A DNA stretch of 25,546 nt from Lachnospiraceae bacterium UBA6452 (GTDB lineage: Bacteria > Bacillota > Clostridia > Lachnospirales > Lachnospiraceae): contig DJNY01000058.1 in assembly GCA_002441865.1 (NCBI GenBank), positions 3,982 to 29,527 of the forward strand, written 5' to 3'. Below the pieces are notes generated by a model that saw nothing but the letters and a program-made list of their open reading frames with translations, did not search any database and was not told the DNA's origin. The position numbers and the translations under genes are program-made. Positions 1 through 6,339 of the stretch are shown here, piece after piece. The number at the start of each line of letters is the position of its first letter. The first letter of the stretch is position 1.

Positions 1-53
1 TGGCAAAATTTACGGATCAGATCAATGCCCTGTGTGATAAATGGGACAGATAA
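1..53 (+). CDS. C-terminal end of an unidentified upstream gene (partial)
   Basis: Only the last 16 codons are inside the window. The frame starting at base 3 reads to a TAA at 51-53 and ends in ALCDKWDR. The other two forward frames either stop earlier or run into the thyA start, so this is the likeliest coding frame. The stop lies 24 bases before the thyA ATG, which suggests an operon with thyA. Too little is left to name the protein. Confidence 0.4.
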   Translation, partial: AKFTDQINALCDKWDR

Positions 54-77
54 AATAATAGAAAGAGAATTGGCAAC

Positions 78-926
78 ATGACAAAAGCAGATAAGATATT
101 TATTGATATGTGTCAGGATATCCTGACAAACGGAACAAGTACGGAAGGAGAAAAGGTAAGACCGCACTGGGAAGACGGTACAAGTGCTTATACGATCAAA
201 AAGTTTGGCGTAGTGAACCGTTATGATCTGTCGGAGGAATTCCCGATCATGACACTGCGCCGGACAGCGCTGAAAAGTGCTACGGATGAAATGCTCTGGA
301 TCTGGCAGCAGAAGTCCAATAATATCCATGATCTTCACAGCCATGTCTGGGATGAGTGGGCGGATGAAAACGGCTCTATCGGAAAGGCATATGGCTATCA
401 GATGGGTGTCAAGCATAAGTATAAAGAGGGTATGATGGATCAGGTTGACAGGGTGATCTATGATCTGAAAAACAATCCGTTCAGCAGACGTATCATGACA
501 AATATCTATGTCCATCAGGATCTGCATGAAATGAATCTGTATCCGTGCGCATACAGCATGACTTTTAATGTGACACAGAAGCCGGGCGATGACAAGTTGA
601 CGCTGAATGCAATCTTAAATCAGCGTTCGCAGGATGTGCTTGCGGCTAACAACTGGAATGTTGTACAGTATGCGGTGCTTATGCATATGCTGGCACAGGT
701 ATGTGATATGAAGGTAGGAGAGCTTGTGCATGTGATCGCGGATGCCCATATTTATGACAGACATGTACCGCTGGTCAGAGAGCTGATCTCACGTGAGGGC
801 TTTGCAGCACCGAAGTTCCACCTGAATCCGGATATCCATGATTTTTATCAGTTCACCAGAAATGATGTCAGTCTGGAAGGATATGAGACCGGCCCGCAGA
901 TCACCGATATACCGATCGCCATTTAA
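78..926 (+). CDS. thyA: Thymidylate synthase, Bacillus ThyA-like type
   Basis: It makes dTMP from dUMP with methylene-tetrahydrofolate as methyl donor and reductant, producing dihydrofolate, in the cytoplasm. The 282-residue length is normal. The nucleophile is Cys157 in LYPCAYS. QRSQD at 182-186 matches the phosphate-binding segment, Asn194 in NNWNVVQY matches the Asn that selects dUMP over dCMP, and DAHIYDRHV near 222-230 matches the sugar-binding HxY. From memory, PCxY in place of PPCH, together with LWIWQ.KSN near 73-82, resembles B. subtilis ThyA and phage ThyP3 more than E. coli ThyA. The start follows a weak purine-rich site (gaaagaga). folA follows after 108 bases, so the dihydrofolate produced is recycled by the next gene. 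Confidence 0.95.
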   Translation: MTKADKIFIDMCQDILTNGTSTEGEKVRPHWEDGTSAYTIKKFGVVNRYDLSEEFPIMTLRRTALKSATDEMLWIWQQKSNNIHDLHSHVWDEWADENGSIGKAYGYQMGVKHKYKEGMMDQVDRVIYDLKNNPFSRRIMTNIYVHQDLHEMNLYPCAYSMTFNVTQKPGDDKLTLNAILNQRSQDVLAANNWNVVQYAVLMHMLAQVCDMKVGELVHVIADAHIYDRHVPLVRELISREGFAAPKFHLNPDIHDFYQFTRNDVSLEGYETGPQITDIPIAI

Positions 927-929
927 GAG

Positions 930-1003
930 CACAAAAGTGCGCTTAACGAGCAAACTGGCTGCGGAGCAGACAAGGAAGCGCCGCAGGCGCGGGTTTTCGA
1001 GTA
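930..1003 (-). repeat. Degenerate inverted copy of the three-way-junction repeat
   Basis: The thyA-folA spacer, read on the minus strand, matches the units at 2668-2981. It has an outer arm ending AAAAC (about 993-998), a perfect hairpin GCGCC-tgc-GGCGC (978-990), a second hairpin of the type CTGC-tcc-GCAG (959-969), a right arm GTTTG, then ctcgttaa as in the array linker. The outer stem is down to about four pairs (AAAC/GTTT), so this copy looks worn. A further small hairpin, GCAC-aaaa-GTGC, lies at 929-940. Because the unit is palindromic it would also fold in the thyA-folA mRNA. Its function is unknown. Confidence 0.6.
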
Positions 1004-1034
1004 TAAGAATAGAAGAAACGAAAAGAGGAGCAGC

Positions 1035-1523
1035 ATGAAATTAATCGTAGCAGTAGACAAGAACTGGGGGATCGGATTGAGAAATGCCCTTTTGGTGCAT
1101 ATTCCGAGTGACATGAAGTTTTTCCGCAGCGAAACAATGGGAAAGACGATCATCATGGGAAGAAAGACACTGGAAAGCTTTCCGCAGGCACAGCCGCTTG
1201 CGGGCAGAAACAATATCGTGATCACAAAAGATCCGGTTTATCAGGTAAAGGGAGCGGTTGTGGTACACAGTATTGAAGAAGCCATAGAAGAAAGCAAAAA
1301 ATATGATACAGATGTATATTGTATTGGCGGGGAAAGCATTTACCGCCAGTTTCTGCCTTATTGTGATGAAGCCCTTATTACAAAGATCGACCACGCTTAT
1401 GAAGCAGACAGTTTTTTCCCAAATCTGGATGAAATGCCGGAGTGGGAAATGACGGAAACAAGCGATGAACAGACATATTTTGATCTGGAATACACTTTTA
1501 CAAAGTACGAAAGAAAGCATTAA
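1035..1523 (+). CDS. folA: Dihydrofolate reductase
   Basis: It reduces dihydrofolate to tetrahydrofolate with NADPH and is the target of trimethoprim-type inhibitors. The 162 residues fit the short bacterial family. The N-terminus carries the strand IVAVDKNWGIG, Asp26 in HIPSDMKFF sits where the catalytic acid is expected, TIIMGRKTLES (about 39-49) is the NADPH-binding segment, and CIGGES near residues 96-101 is the second cofactor glycine pair. The site AGAGGAG lies just before ATG 1035. Placement after thyA is common because ThyA consumes the reduced folate. Its TAA shares bases with the stop of the opposing diguanylate cyclase gene. Confidence 0.95.
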   Translation: MKLIVAVDKNWGIGLRNALLVHIPSDMKFFRSETMGKTIIMGRKTLESFPQAQPLAGRNNIVITKDPVYQVKGAVVVHSIEEAIEESKKYDTDVYCIGGESIYRQFLPYCDEALITKIDHAYEADSFFPNLDEMPEWEMTETSDEQTYFDLEYTFTKYERKH

Positions 1524-2611
1524 GCAACAATCTGATTTCTGCCGGAGGTTTTACCGCGGTATAACTTCTCGTCAGCACGTGTAATGATGGCATCGATGGA
1601 TTCGGTCATACTGTATTCTTCGATGCCGCCTGTTATTGTCAGGTGCAGACTCACATCTTTAAAAGTAAATTCCTGTTCTGCAATACGGGCTCTGATCTGA
1701 TCCAGCAGCTTGTATGCGCGATCCAGATCTGTATTTTCAAAAGTCAGCAGAAATTCTTCACCACCCCATCTTGCGACCTGCCCTTTTCCATCCATATTGT
1801 TTTTTAACATATAAGAAAGTGATTTGAGGACATAATCGCCCATGCCATGGCCGTGTTCGTCATTGACATGCTTGAAAAAATCAATATCCAGAATTGCCAC
1901 ACAGAAATTCATATGATGTTTGACGTACTGCTGGGAAAGCGTGGAAAGGTGCTGTGTCATGGCGCGTCTGTTCCAGAGGGATGTCAGCGTATCTGTAGAT
2001 GCCATCTGCTCTAGCTTTTTGTTGTATTGCAGGATCTTGGCTTCGGATGCCATAAATTTCTGATAATAAGCATAAGCCACATAAGAAAAAGCAAGCGTGG
2101 AAAAACAGATATTGAAGATGAGGATGATCAATGCCGCATAACCGCTGATCCCTGCCTGCAGCGGCAGATTCCCTTTCAGGATAGCCAGTGCGTTCAGGTA
2201 AGCAGCCATGAAAACGGAGTAGTGGATCTTTTTCCGGATTGGAATATTTAAACTGAAAAAATATACCATGATCGTAATAAAAGCGGTAGGAGCAAAGAAA
2301 TACTTCCAGCCGACACGGAGTGTCAGCAGAGTGAGCACTGCCAGAACAGAGAAAATATAAAGCAGTGTACCGAGCCTGATGCGCGCTTCATAAGTACAGA
2401 TCAGGGCGGCGAGGATCAGACCGATGCAAAATACAACGCCGAGGCAGCTGTAAATATATCCCGTATAAGCAAGTATGACTGTCAGCAGTAAATAGTGAAG
2501 CAGGCTGATACAGGAAAGGTAACGTACCAGGACTGCAAGATTATTGGACTCAGACCCTGCGGCAACATCTTTTTCCATTAACTTTATATAATTGTTCCAT
2601 AGTTTCTTCAT
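1520..2611 (-). CDS. Membrane diguanylate cyclase (GGDEF domain)
   Basis: The predicted product makes cyclic di-GMP from two GTP. Residues about 28-185 form roughly six hydrophobic helices with short loops and no recognisable extracellular domain, similar to MASE-type membrane sensors. The GGDEF domain starts near 205 (DTLTSLWNRR), has the metal Asp242 in LDIDFFKHVND, and the active motif GGEEF at 283-287. The product-binding inhibitory site RxxD, expected nine to six residues before GGEEF, reads DGKG, so normal feedback inhibition is probably missing. ATG 2611 is preceded on the minus strand by a modest GGGGT site. It converges on folA and has the repeat array on its upstream side. The signal it senses cannot be told. 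Confidence 0.9.
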   Translation of the reverse strand: MKKLWNNYIKLMEKDVAAGSESNNLAVLVRYLSCISLLHYLLLTVILAYTGYIYSCLGVVFCIGLILAALICTYEARIRLGTLLYIFSVLAVLTLLTLRVGWKYFFAPTAFITIMVYFFSLNIPIRKKIHYSVFMAAYLNALAILKGNLPLQAGISGYAALIILIFNICFSTLAFSYVAYAYYQKFMASEAKILQYNKKLEQMASTDTLTSLWNRRAMTQHLSTLSQQYVKHHMNFCVAILDIDFFKHVNDEHGHGMGDYVLKSLSYMLKNNMDGKGQVARWGGEEFLLTFENTDLDRAYKLLDQIRARIAEQEFTFKDVSLHLTITGGIEEYSMTESIDAIITRADEKLYRGKTSGRNQIVA

Positions 2612-2667
2612 GTTGATACCCCATTTATGTAAGCTGTGTGCGGTGATAACCGGATAGAGGCTATAAC

Positions 2668-2981
2668 CTGCGCTACGCGCTTCTCATCCTGCTGGCGCAG
2701 GATATTCGTTCGCTAATAAGCACAAAGCTCACGAATCCGCGCTACGCGCTTCCCATCCTGCTGGCGCAAATATGTGACAAGACTCGTGAACCCCGCGCTA
2801 CGCGCTCTATTGTCTGCTGCGCAGACGGTTCACTCGTTAATAAGCACAAAACTCGCAAATTCGTGCTTCGCACTCCACATCCGCTTCTCCGAAGCGGATA
2901 TTTGCTCGTTAATAAGCACAAAGCTCACGAATCCGCGCTGCGCGCTTCCCATCCTGCTGGCGCAGGATATTCGTTCGCTAA
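2668..2981 (+). repeat. Tandem three-way-junction repeat array (about five units)
   Basis: Units start near 2668, 2731, 2786, 2855 and 2927, with full spacing of 69-72 bases. Each complete unit is: left outer arm, hairpin 1, hairpin 2, right outer arm, then a linker containing taataagcacaaa. Outer arms pair as GTGAACC/GGTTCAC (2786-2792 with 2827-2833), GCAAAT/ATTTGC (2855-2860 with 2900-2905) and ACGAAT/ATTCGT (2927-2932 with 2969-2974). Hairpin 1 is GCGC-tac-GCGC, or GTGC-ttc-GCAC at 2863-2873. Hairpin 2 is ATCCTGC-tggc-GCAGGAT, GTCTGC-tgc-GCAGAC (2812-2826) or ATCCGCTTC-tcc-GAAGCGGAT (2879-2899). Bases change on both sides of every stem together, so the folded shape is conserved. Unit 1 lacks a matching left arm and unit 2 has lost its right half. 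Function unknown. Confidence 0.85.
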
Positions 2982-3038
2982 TGACGCAAGAAAAACAAAT
3001 GCCAGCTCTGCTGGCGCTTGTTTTTCTTTTGCGTTCAT
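2982..3038. terminator. Strong two-way terminator hairpin after the repeat array
   Basis: A 57-base inverted repeat: the left arm starts tgacgcaagaaaaacaa, the core is GCCAGC-tct-GCTGGC (3001-3015), and the right arm is ttgtttttcttttgcgttca. The right arm is T-rich for forward transcripts and the left arm is A-rich, so it should also stop minus-strand transcripts. It separates the array from the ilvE promoter. Since no gene precedes it on the plus strand, it may end an RNA made across the repeats. Confidence 0.75.
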
Positions 3039-3097
3039 TACATTATACCATAACACGGGGCTATGTTCTATATAAAATAGTGTTCTATCTGAAATGG

Positions 3098-3127
3098 TTG
3101 ACAGTATAAAAATAGCAGTGGTAAACT
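3098..3127 (+). promoter_or_regulatory. Probable ilvE promoter
   Basis: TTGACA at 3098-3103 and TAAACT at 3122-3127 are separated by 18 bases. The leader after it can form two small hairpins: GGCG...CGCC near 3140-3154, and TGCAGT...ACTGCA, whose right arm ends just before the ribosome site. I saw no leader peptide or T-box features. Confidence 0.6.
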
Positions 3128-3199
3128 ATATTGGTAAAGGGCGGAGATATCGCCAGGTGCAGTGCCGTGTGGTGACTGCAAAGGAAAGGAAGCGTACTT

Positions 3200-4225
3200 A
3201 TGGAAAAGAAAAATATCGACTGGTCAAATCTCGGATTCGGTTATGTACAGACAGATAAGAGATTTGTGGCAAACTTTAAAGACGGTGCATGGGATGAAGG
3301 TACTTTAACAGAGGATCCGAATATCGTGCTGAATGAGTGTGCAGGTGTTCTGCAGTATGCACAGACAGTATTTGAAGGTATGAAGGCTTACACAACAGAA
3401 GATGGAAGGATCGTTACATTCCGTCCTGACTTAAACGCAGCCCGTATGGCAGATTCCGCAAGAAGACTGGAAATGCCTGTATACCCGGAAGATAAATTTG
3501 TAGAAGCAATCGTAAAGACAGTAAAGGCAAATGAAGCATATGTACCGCCTTATGGATCAGGCGCAACGCTTTATGTCCGTCCATATATGTTCGGCAGCAA
3601 TCCTGTTATCGGTGTAAAGCCGGCTGACGAATATCAGTTCAGAATCTTAACAACACCTGTTGGACCTTATTTCAAGGGCGGTGTAAAGCCTCTGACGATC
3701 AAGGTAAGTGATTTTGACCGTGCAGCACCACATGGTACAGGTCATATCAAAGCAGGTCTTAACTATGCAATGAGTTTACATGCGATCGTAACAGCTCATC
3801 AGGAAGGCTATGATGAAAATATGTATCTTGATGCAGCTACCAGAACAAAGGTAGAAGAAACAGGCGGTGCTAACTTCATCTTCGTGACAAAGGGCAACAA
3901 AGTTGTTACACCGAAGTCAAACAGCATCCTGCCATCTATTACACGTCGTTCCCTGATGTATGTTGCAAAAGAGTACCTTGGCTTAGAGGCAGAAGAAAGA
4001 GAAATTTATCTGGATGAAGTCAAAGATTTTGCAGAATGTGGTCTCTGCGGTACAGCGGCAGTTATTTCACCGGTGGGCAAGATCGTTGATCATGGCAAAG
4101 AAATCTGCTTCCCAAGCGGTATGGAAAAAATGGGGCCTGTTACACAGAAATTATACGATACACTGACAGGCATCCAGATGGGCAGAATCGAAGCACCGGA
4201 AGGATGGTTAAAGGTAATCGAATAA
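3200..4225 (+). CDS. ilvE: Branched-chain amino acid aminotransferase
   Basis: A PLP enzyme of fold class IV that exchanges amino groups between 2-oxoglutarate/glutamate and the keto acids of leucine, isoleucine and valine, the last step of their synthesis. The 341 residues and layout match the longer, eukaryote-like BCAT type. QTVFEGMKAY (55-64) is the family entry motif, YVRPYMFGS near 125-133 lines the substrate pocket, Lys184 in GHIKAGLNYA should hold PLP, and EETGGANFIF with the later phosphate loop (SILPSITRRS) are present. GGAAAGGAAG precedes ATG 3200. It is a single-gene unit with its own promoter and terminator, and its uniform codon choice suggests high expression. Confidence 0.93.
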   Translation: MEKKNIDWSNLGFGYVQTDKRFVANFKDGAWDEGTLTEDPNIVLNECAGVLQYAQTVFEGMKAYTTEDGRIVTFRPDLNAARMADSARRLEMPVYPEDKFVEAIVKTVKANEAYVPPYGSGATLYVRPYMFGSNPVIGVKPADEYQFRILTTPVGPYFKGGVKPLTIKVSDFDRAAPHGTGHIKAGLNYAMSLHAIVTAHQEGYDENMYLDAATRTKVEETGGANFIFVTKGNKVVTPKSNSILPSITRRSLMYVAKEYLGLEAEEREIYLDEVKDFAECGLCGTAAVISPVGKIVDHGKEICFPSGMEKMGPVTQKLYDTLTGIQMGRIEAPEGWLKVIE

Positions 4226-4262
4226 ACCGAACTGTTTTGGAAAACAATAGACAAAGAAAAGT

Positions 4263-4305
4263 AAGGAACCTTTGGTGTCAGCGCCAAAGGTTCCTTTGCG
4301 TTTCA
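4263..4305 (+). terminator. ilvE terminator
   Basis: A perfect 13-pair stem: AAGGAACCTTTGG (4263-4275), loop of 8, and the complement at 4284-4296, followed by a T-containing tail. It separates ilvE from the following GntR operon. Confidence 0.85.
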
Positions 4306-4325
4306 AAAAATATTTTGATACCCTC

Positions 4326-4373
4326 TTGACAATTCAGAAAAATATTGTATGATTGTACTATATCAATAATACA
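4326..4373 (+). promoter_or_regulatory. Promoter and probable auto-operator of the GntR/ABC operon
   Basis: TTGACA (4326-4331) and TATGAT (4348-4353) are 16 bases apart. Directly after the -10 lies TGTACTA-tatcaa-TAATACA (4354-4373), an inverted repeat matched at TGTAxTA/TAxTACA. YtrA-type GntR repressors are known to bind TGTA...TACA palindromes at their own promoters, so this is the likely site where the next gene product represses the operon. Binding itself is inferred. Confidence 0.7.
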
Positions 4374-4399
4374 GTGAGACAAAGAAAGGAGAATGCAAT

Positions 4400-4777
4400 A
4401 TGGCATGGAAGCTGGATAATGACAGACCAATCTATGCACAAATTGTGGAGAAGATCAAACTCAGGATCATAGCTGGTTTTTATCAGCCGGGCAGTAAGCT
4501 GCCAAGTGTGAGAGAGCTTGCCATGGAAGCAGGTGTGAACCCCAATACAATGCAAAAAGCATTTGCGGAGCTGGAAAACAGCGGGCTGCTGATCACAATG
4601 CGGACAAGCGGCCGGATGGTGACAGAAGATGAGGAGAGGATCAGTATGGTAAGAGAAACGATCGCAAAGGAAAAGATAGATGTATTTCTGCAGGATATGA
4701 GGGAACTGGGGTTCAGCCCGGAACAGTCATTTCTGCTGATCAAAAATAAGGTAGAGCAAAAGAGGGAGGAAGAGTAA
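4400..4777 (+). CDS. GntR family regulator, YtrA type
   Basis: A 125-residue repressor. Residues about 8-75 form the GntR winged helix (PIYAQIVEKIK, GSKLPSVRELA, VNPNTMQKAFAELE, then the wing LLITMRTSGRMV), and about 82-120 form the short helical dimer tail typical of YtrA-type members, which lack a large ligand domain. AAAGGAG lies before the ATG. It is the first gene of a three-gene operon, and its TAA overlaps the next ATG by one base. Relatives control ABC exporters that respond to cell-wall-active antibiotics; the inducer here is unknown. Confidence 0.9.
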   Translation: MAWKLDNDRPIYAQIVEKIKLRIIAGFYQPGSKLPSVRELAMEAGVNPNTMQKAFAELENSGLLITMRTSGRMVTEDEERISMVRETIAKEKIDVFLQDMRELGFSPEQSFLLIKNKVEQKREEE

Positions 4778-5481
4778 TGAGCGCTTTAGTACAATGCATG
4801 AATCTGACAAAATGCTATGTAAAAGGAAAGGCGCCGGCAGTGTCAGATCTGAACCTGACGATTGAAAAAGGGCATATCGTAGGACTGCTCGGGCCAAACG
4901 GAAGCGGTAAAACAACGCTGATCAAAATGATGAACGGGCTTTTGAAACCAACAGACGGTGTGGTACTGATCGGAGGATCAGAACCGGGCGTGGAGACAAA
5001 AAAGCATGTTTCTTATCTGCCGGAACGGACTTATCTGGAGGCACAGAGAACAGTGGAAGATCTGGTAGAATTTTTTGCTGACTTCTATGAGGATTTCAAA
5101 ACAGACAGAGCATATGAAATGCTGCAATCCTTAAATATCCAGCCAACCGACAGATTAAAAACACTGTCAAAAGGTACGAAAGAAAAGATCCAGCTGATCC
5201 TCGTTATGAGCAGGGATGCTGACCTGTATATTCTGGACGAACCGATCGCGGGCGTAGATCCTGCAGCAAGAGATTATATTATGAAAACGATTCTCAATAA
5301 TTATAATCCGGAAGCATCCCTGATCATCAGCACGCATCTGATCTCCGATATTGAGAGCATTCTGGATGATGTGATCTTTATCAAAAACGGGCAGCTGGTT
5401 CTGCAGGCTTCTGTGGATGAGATCAGAGAGAAACAGGGCAAAACGGTTGATGCATATTTCAGGGAGGTGTTCGCATGCTAA
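4777..5481 (+). CDS. ABC transporter ATP-binding protein, YtrB-like
   Basis: A 234-residue ATPase subunit: Walker A GPNGSGKT (39-46), YLPE in place of the usual Q-loop glutamine (80-83), signature LSKGT (130-134) instead of LSGGQ, Walker B LYILDEP (150-156) and switch His187. The LSKGT and YLPE variants are common in the YtrB-like branch, so the protein is probably active. It should pair with the membrane protein encoded next, whose start codon lies inside this gene (7-base overlap), a sign of coupled translation. The substrate is not clear. Export or defence of the cell envelope is the usual inference for this operon type. Confidence 0.9.
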   Translation: MSALVQCMNLTKCYVKGKAPAVSDLNLTIEKGHIVGLLGPNGSGKTTLIKMMNGLLKPTDGVVLIGGSEPGVETKKHVSYLPERTYLEAQRTVEDLVEFFADFYEDFKTDRAYEMLQSLNIQPTDRLKTLSKGTKEKIQLILVMSRDADLYILDEPIAGVDPAARDYIMKTILNNYNPEASLIISTHLISDIESILDDVIFIKNGQLVLQASVDEIREKQGKTVDAYFREVFAC

Positions 5482-6284
5482 AGAAATTATTTGTACATGA
5501 GTGGAAAGATTGCTGGCGTCTGGTCGGGCTGATGAATCTGATCGTTCTCGGACTGACTGTGATCGGTGTGGTTGTCATGCAGAGCGATACATGGAGTTTT
5601 GCTTCCGAAAATGCGGTGATACGTCTGACAATGATCTTGTATGTCATGGCGTATATAGCATCGGTAGCAGCTCTCAGTTTGGTAACGGTATTTTTCTTTT
5701 ATAACAGATTTTATAAGAATCTTTATACGGATCAGGGTTACCTGATGCATACACTTCCGGTTACGCAGCATGAACTGATCTGGTCAAAAACATTTGTTGC
5801 GCTGATCTGGCAGGTGATCAGCGGATTGGTCATGGTGATTTCTATCTTCAGTTTCTTTTACAGTATGCTTGATCCGGCAGATAAAAAGAGCTTCTGGAGC
5901 GATATGGGTGAAGGATTGTCAGAGATCCCAAGAAATCCAGGCGTTATTATGGTGATCATTCTTGGTATTCTGATCGCTGTCGTATCCATGTTTATGAATA
6001 TTTTTATGGGATATGCAGCAATTAGCATAGGACAACTTTTTAAGAAACAGAAGCTGCTTGGTGCGATCGGTATCTACATCGGACTTTACATGCTTCTGCA
6101 GATGGTATCTTCTTATTCTATGGTATTTGTGAATTTTATTTCCATAGATACTTATTCTTACAATAAGATGATGCAGACGATCCTGACACTGCTGGTTGTG
6201 GTCCTTCTGGTGGAAGCAGCCGCAACAACAGCATTTTATTTTATCAGTGCACATATCATGAAGAACCAGCTTAATCTGGAATAA
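5475..6284 (+). CDS. ABC transporter membrane subunit
   Basis: A 269-residue membrane protein with six hydrophobic stretches (about 15-35, 50-75, 105-130, 155-180, 193-220 and 233-258), in keeping with an ABC-2-like permease. The segment YTDQGYLMHTLPVT near 84-97, just after the second helix, is the conserved cytosolic loop of such proteins and probably touches the ATPase. GGGAGGT sits before the ATG. There is no extracellular domain of the BceB kind. It completes the GntR/ATPase/permease operon and is followed by a terminator. Confidence 0.87.
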   Translation: MLKKLFVHEWKDCWRLVGLMNLIVLGLTVIGVVVMQSDTWSFASENAVIRLTMILYVMAYIASVAALSLVTVFFFYNRFYKNLYTDQGYLMHTLPVTQHELIWSKTFVALIWQVISGLVMVISIFSFFYSMLDPADKKSFWSDMGEGLSEIPRNPGVIMVIILGILIAVVSMFMNIFMGYAAISIGQLFKKQKLLGAIGIYIGLYMLLQMVSSYSMVFVNFISIDTYSYNKMMQTILTLLVVVLLVEAAATTAFYFISAHIMKNQLNLE

Positions 6285-6298
6285 TGTAGCAGATAAGA

Positions 6299-6339
6299 AA
6301 GCCTTTGCATAAAATAAGAAAAAATGCAGAGGCTTTTTT
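6299..6339 (+). terminator. Terminator ending at the next start codon
   Basis: AAGCCTTTGCAT and ATGCAGAGGCTT form a 12-pair stem (one G-T pair) with a 12-base loop, followed directly by TTTTTT. The next gene's ATG at 6340 comes right after the T run, and its only plausible ribosome site, AGAGG, lies in the right arm of the stem. The hairpin may therefore both end the ABC operon and hide that site. Confidence 0.75.

Larger units (their letters stand above)
2612..3199. other. 588-base intergenic region with structured repeats, terminator and ilvE promoter
   Basis: This gap lies between divergent genes (cyclase to the left, ilvE to the right). It holds the array at about 2668-2981, a long terminator hairpin at 2982-3038 and the ilvE promoter and leader at 3098-3199. 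Reading frames across the array exist in several frames but encode only repeat-derived sequence such as SLISTKL, lack ribosome binding sites and resemble no protein, so I treat the gap as non-coding. No clear forward promoter was found before the array. A possible -10 TATAAC at 2662-2667 has no good -35. Confidence 0.7.

Noticed and set aside
838..1038. Small plus-strand frame crossing the end of thyA
   Set aside because: It is out of frame with thyA and its end is basic, low-complexity sequence from the repeat copy.
2668..2981. CRISPR array
   Set aside because: Repeats are imperfect, each folds on itself, there are no unique spacers of constant length, and no cas genes are present.
2774..3109. 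Open reading frames across the repeat array
   Set aside because: They encode only translated repeat sequence (SLISTKL twice), have no ribosome site and run through the terminator stem. The base changes preserve stems, not codons.
3120..3199. T-box or leader-peptide attenuator before ilvE
   Set aside because: Two small hairpins exist but there is no T-box sequence, no branched-chain codon run and no terminator after the promoter.
4777..5481. Inactive ABC ATPase because of LSKGT and YLPE
   Set aside because: These variants are usual in YtrB-like ATPases, and Walker A, Walker B and the switch His are intact.
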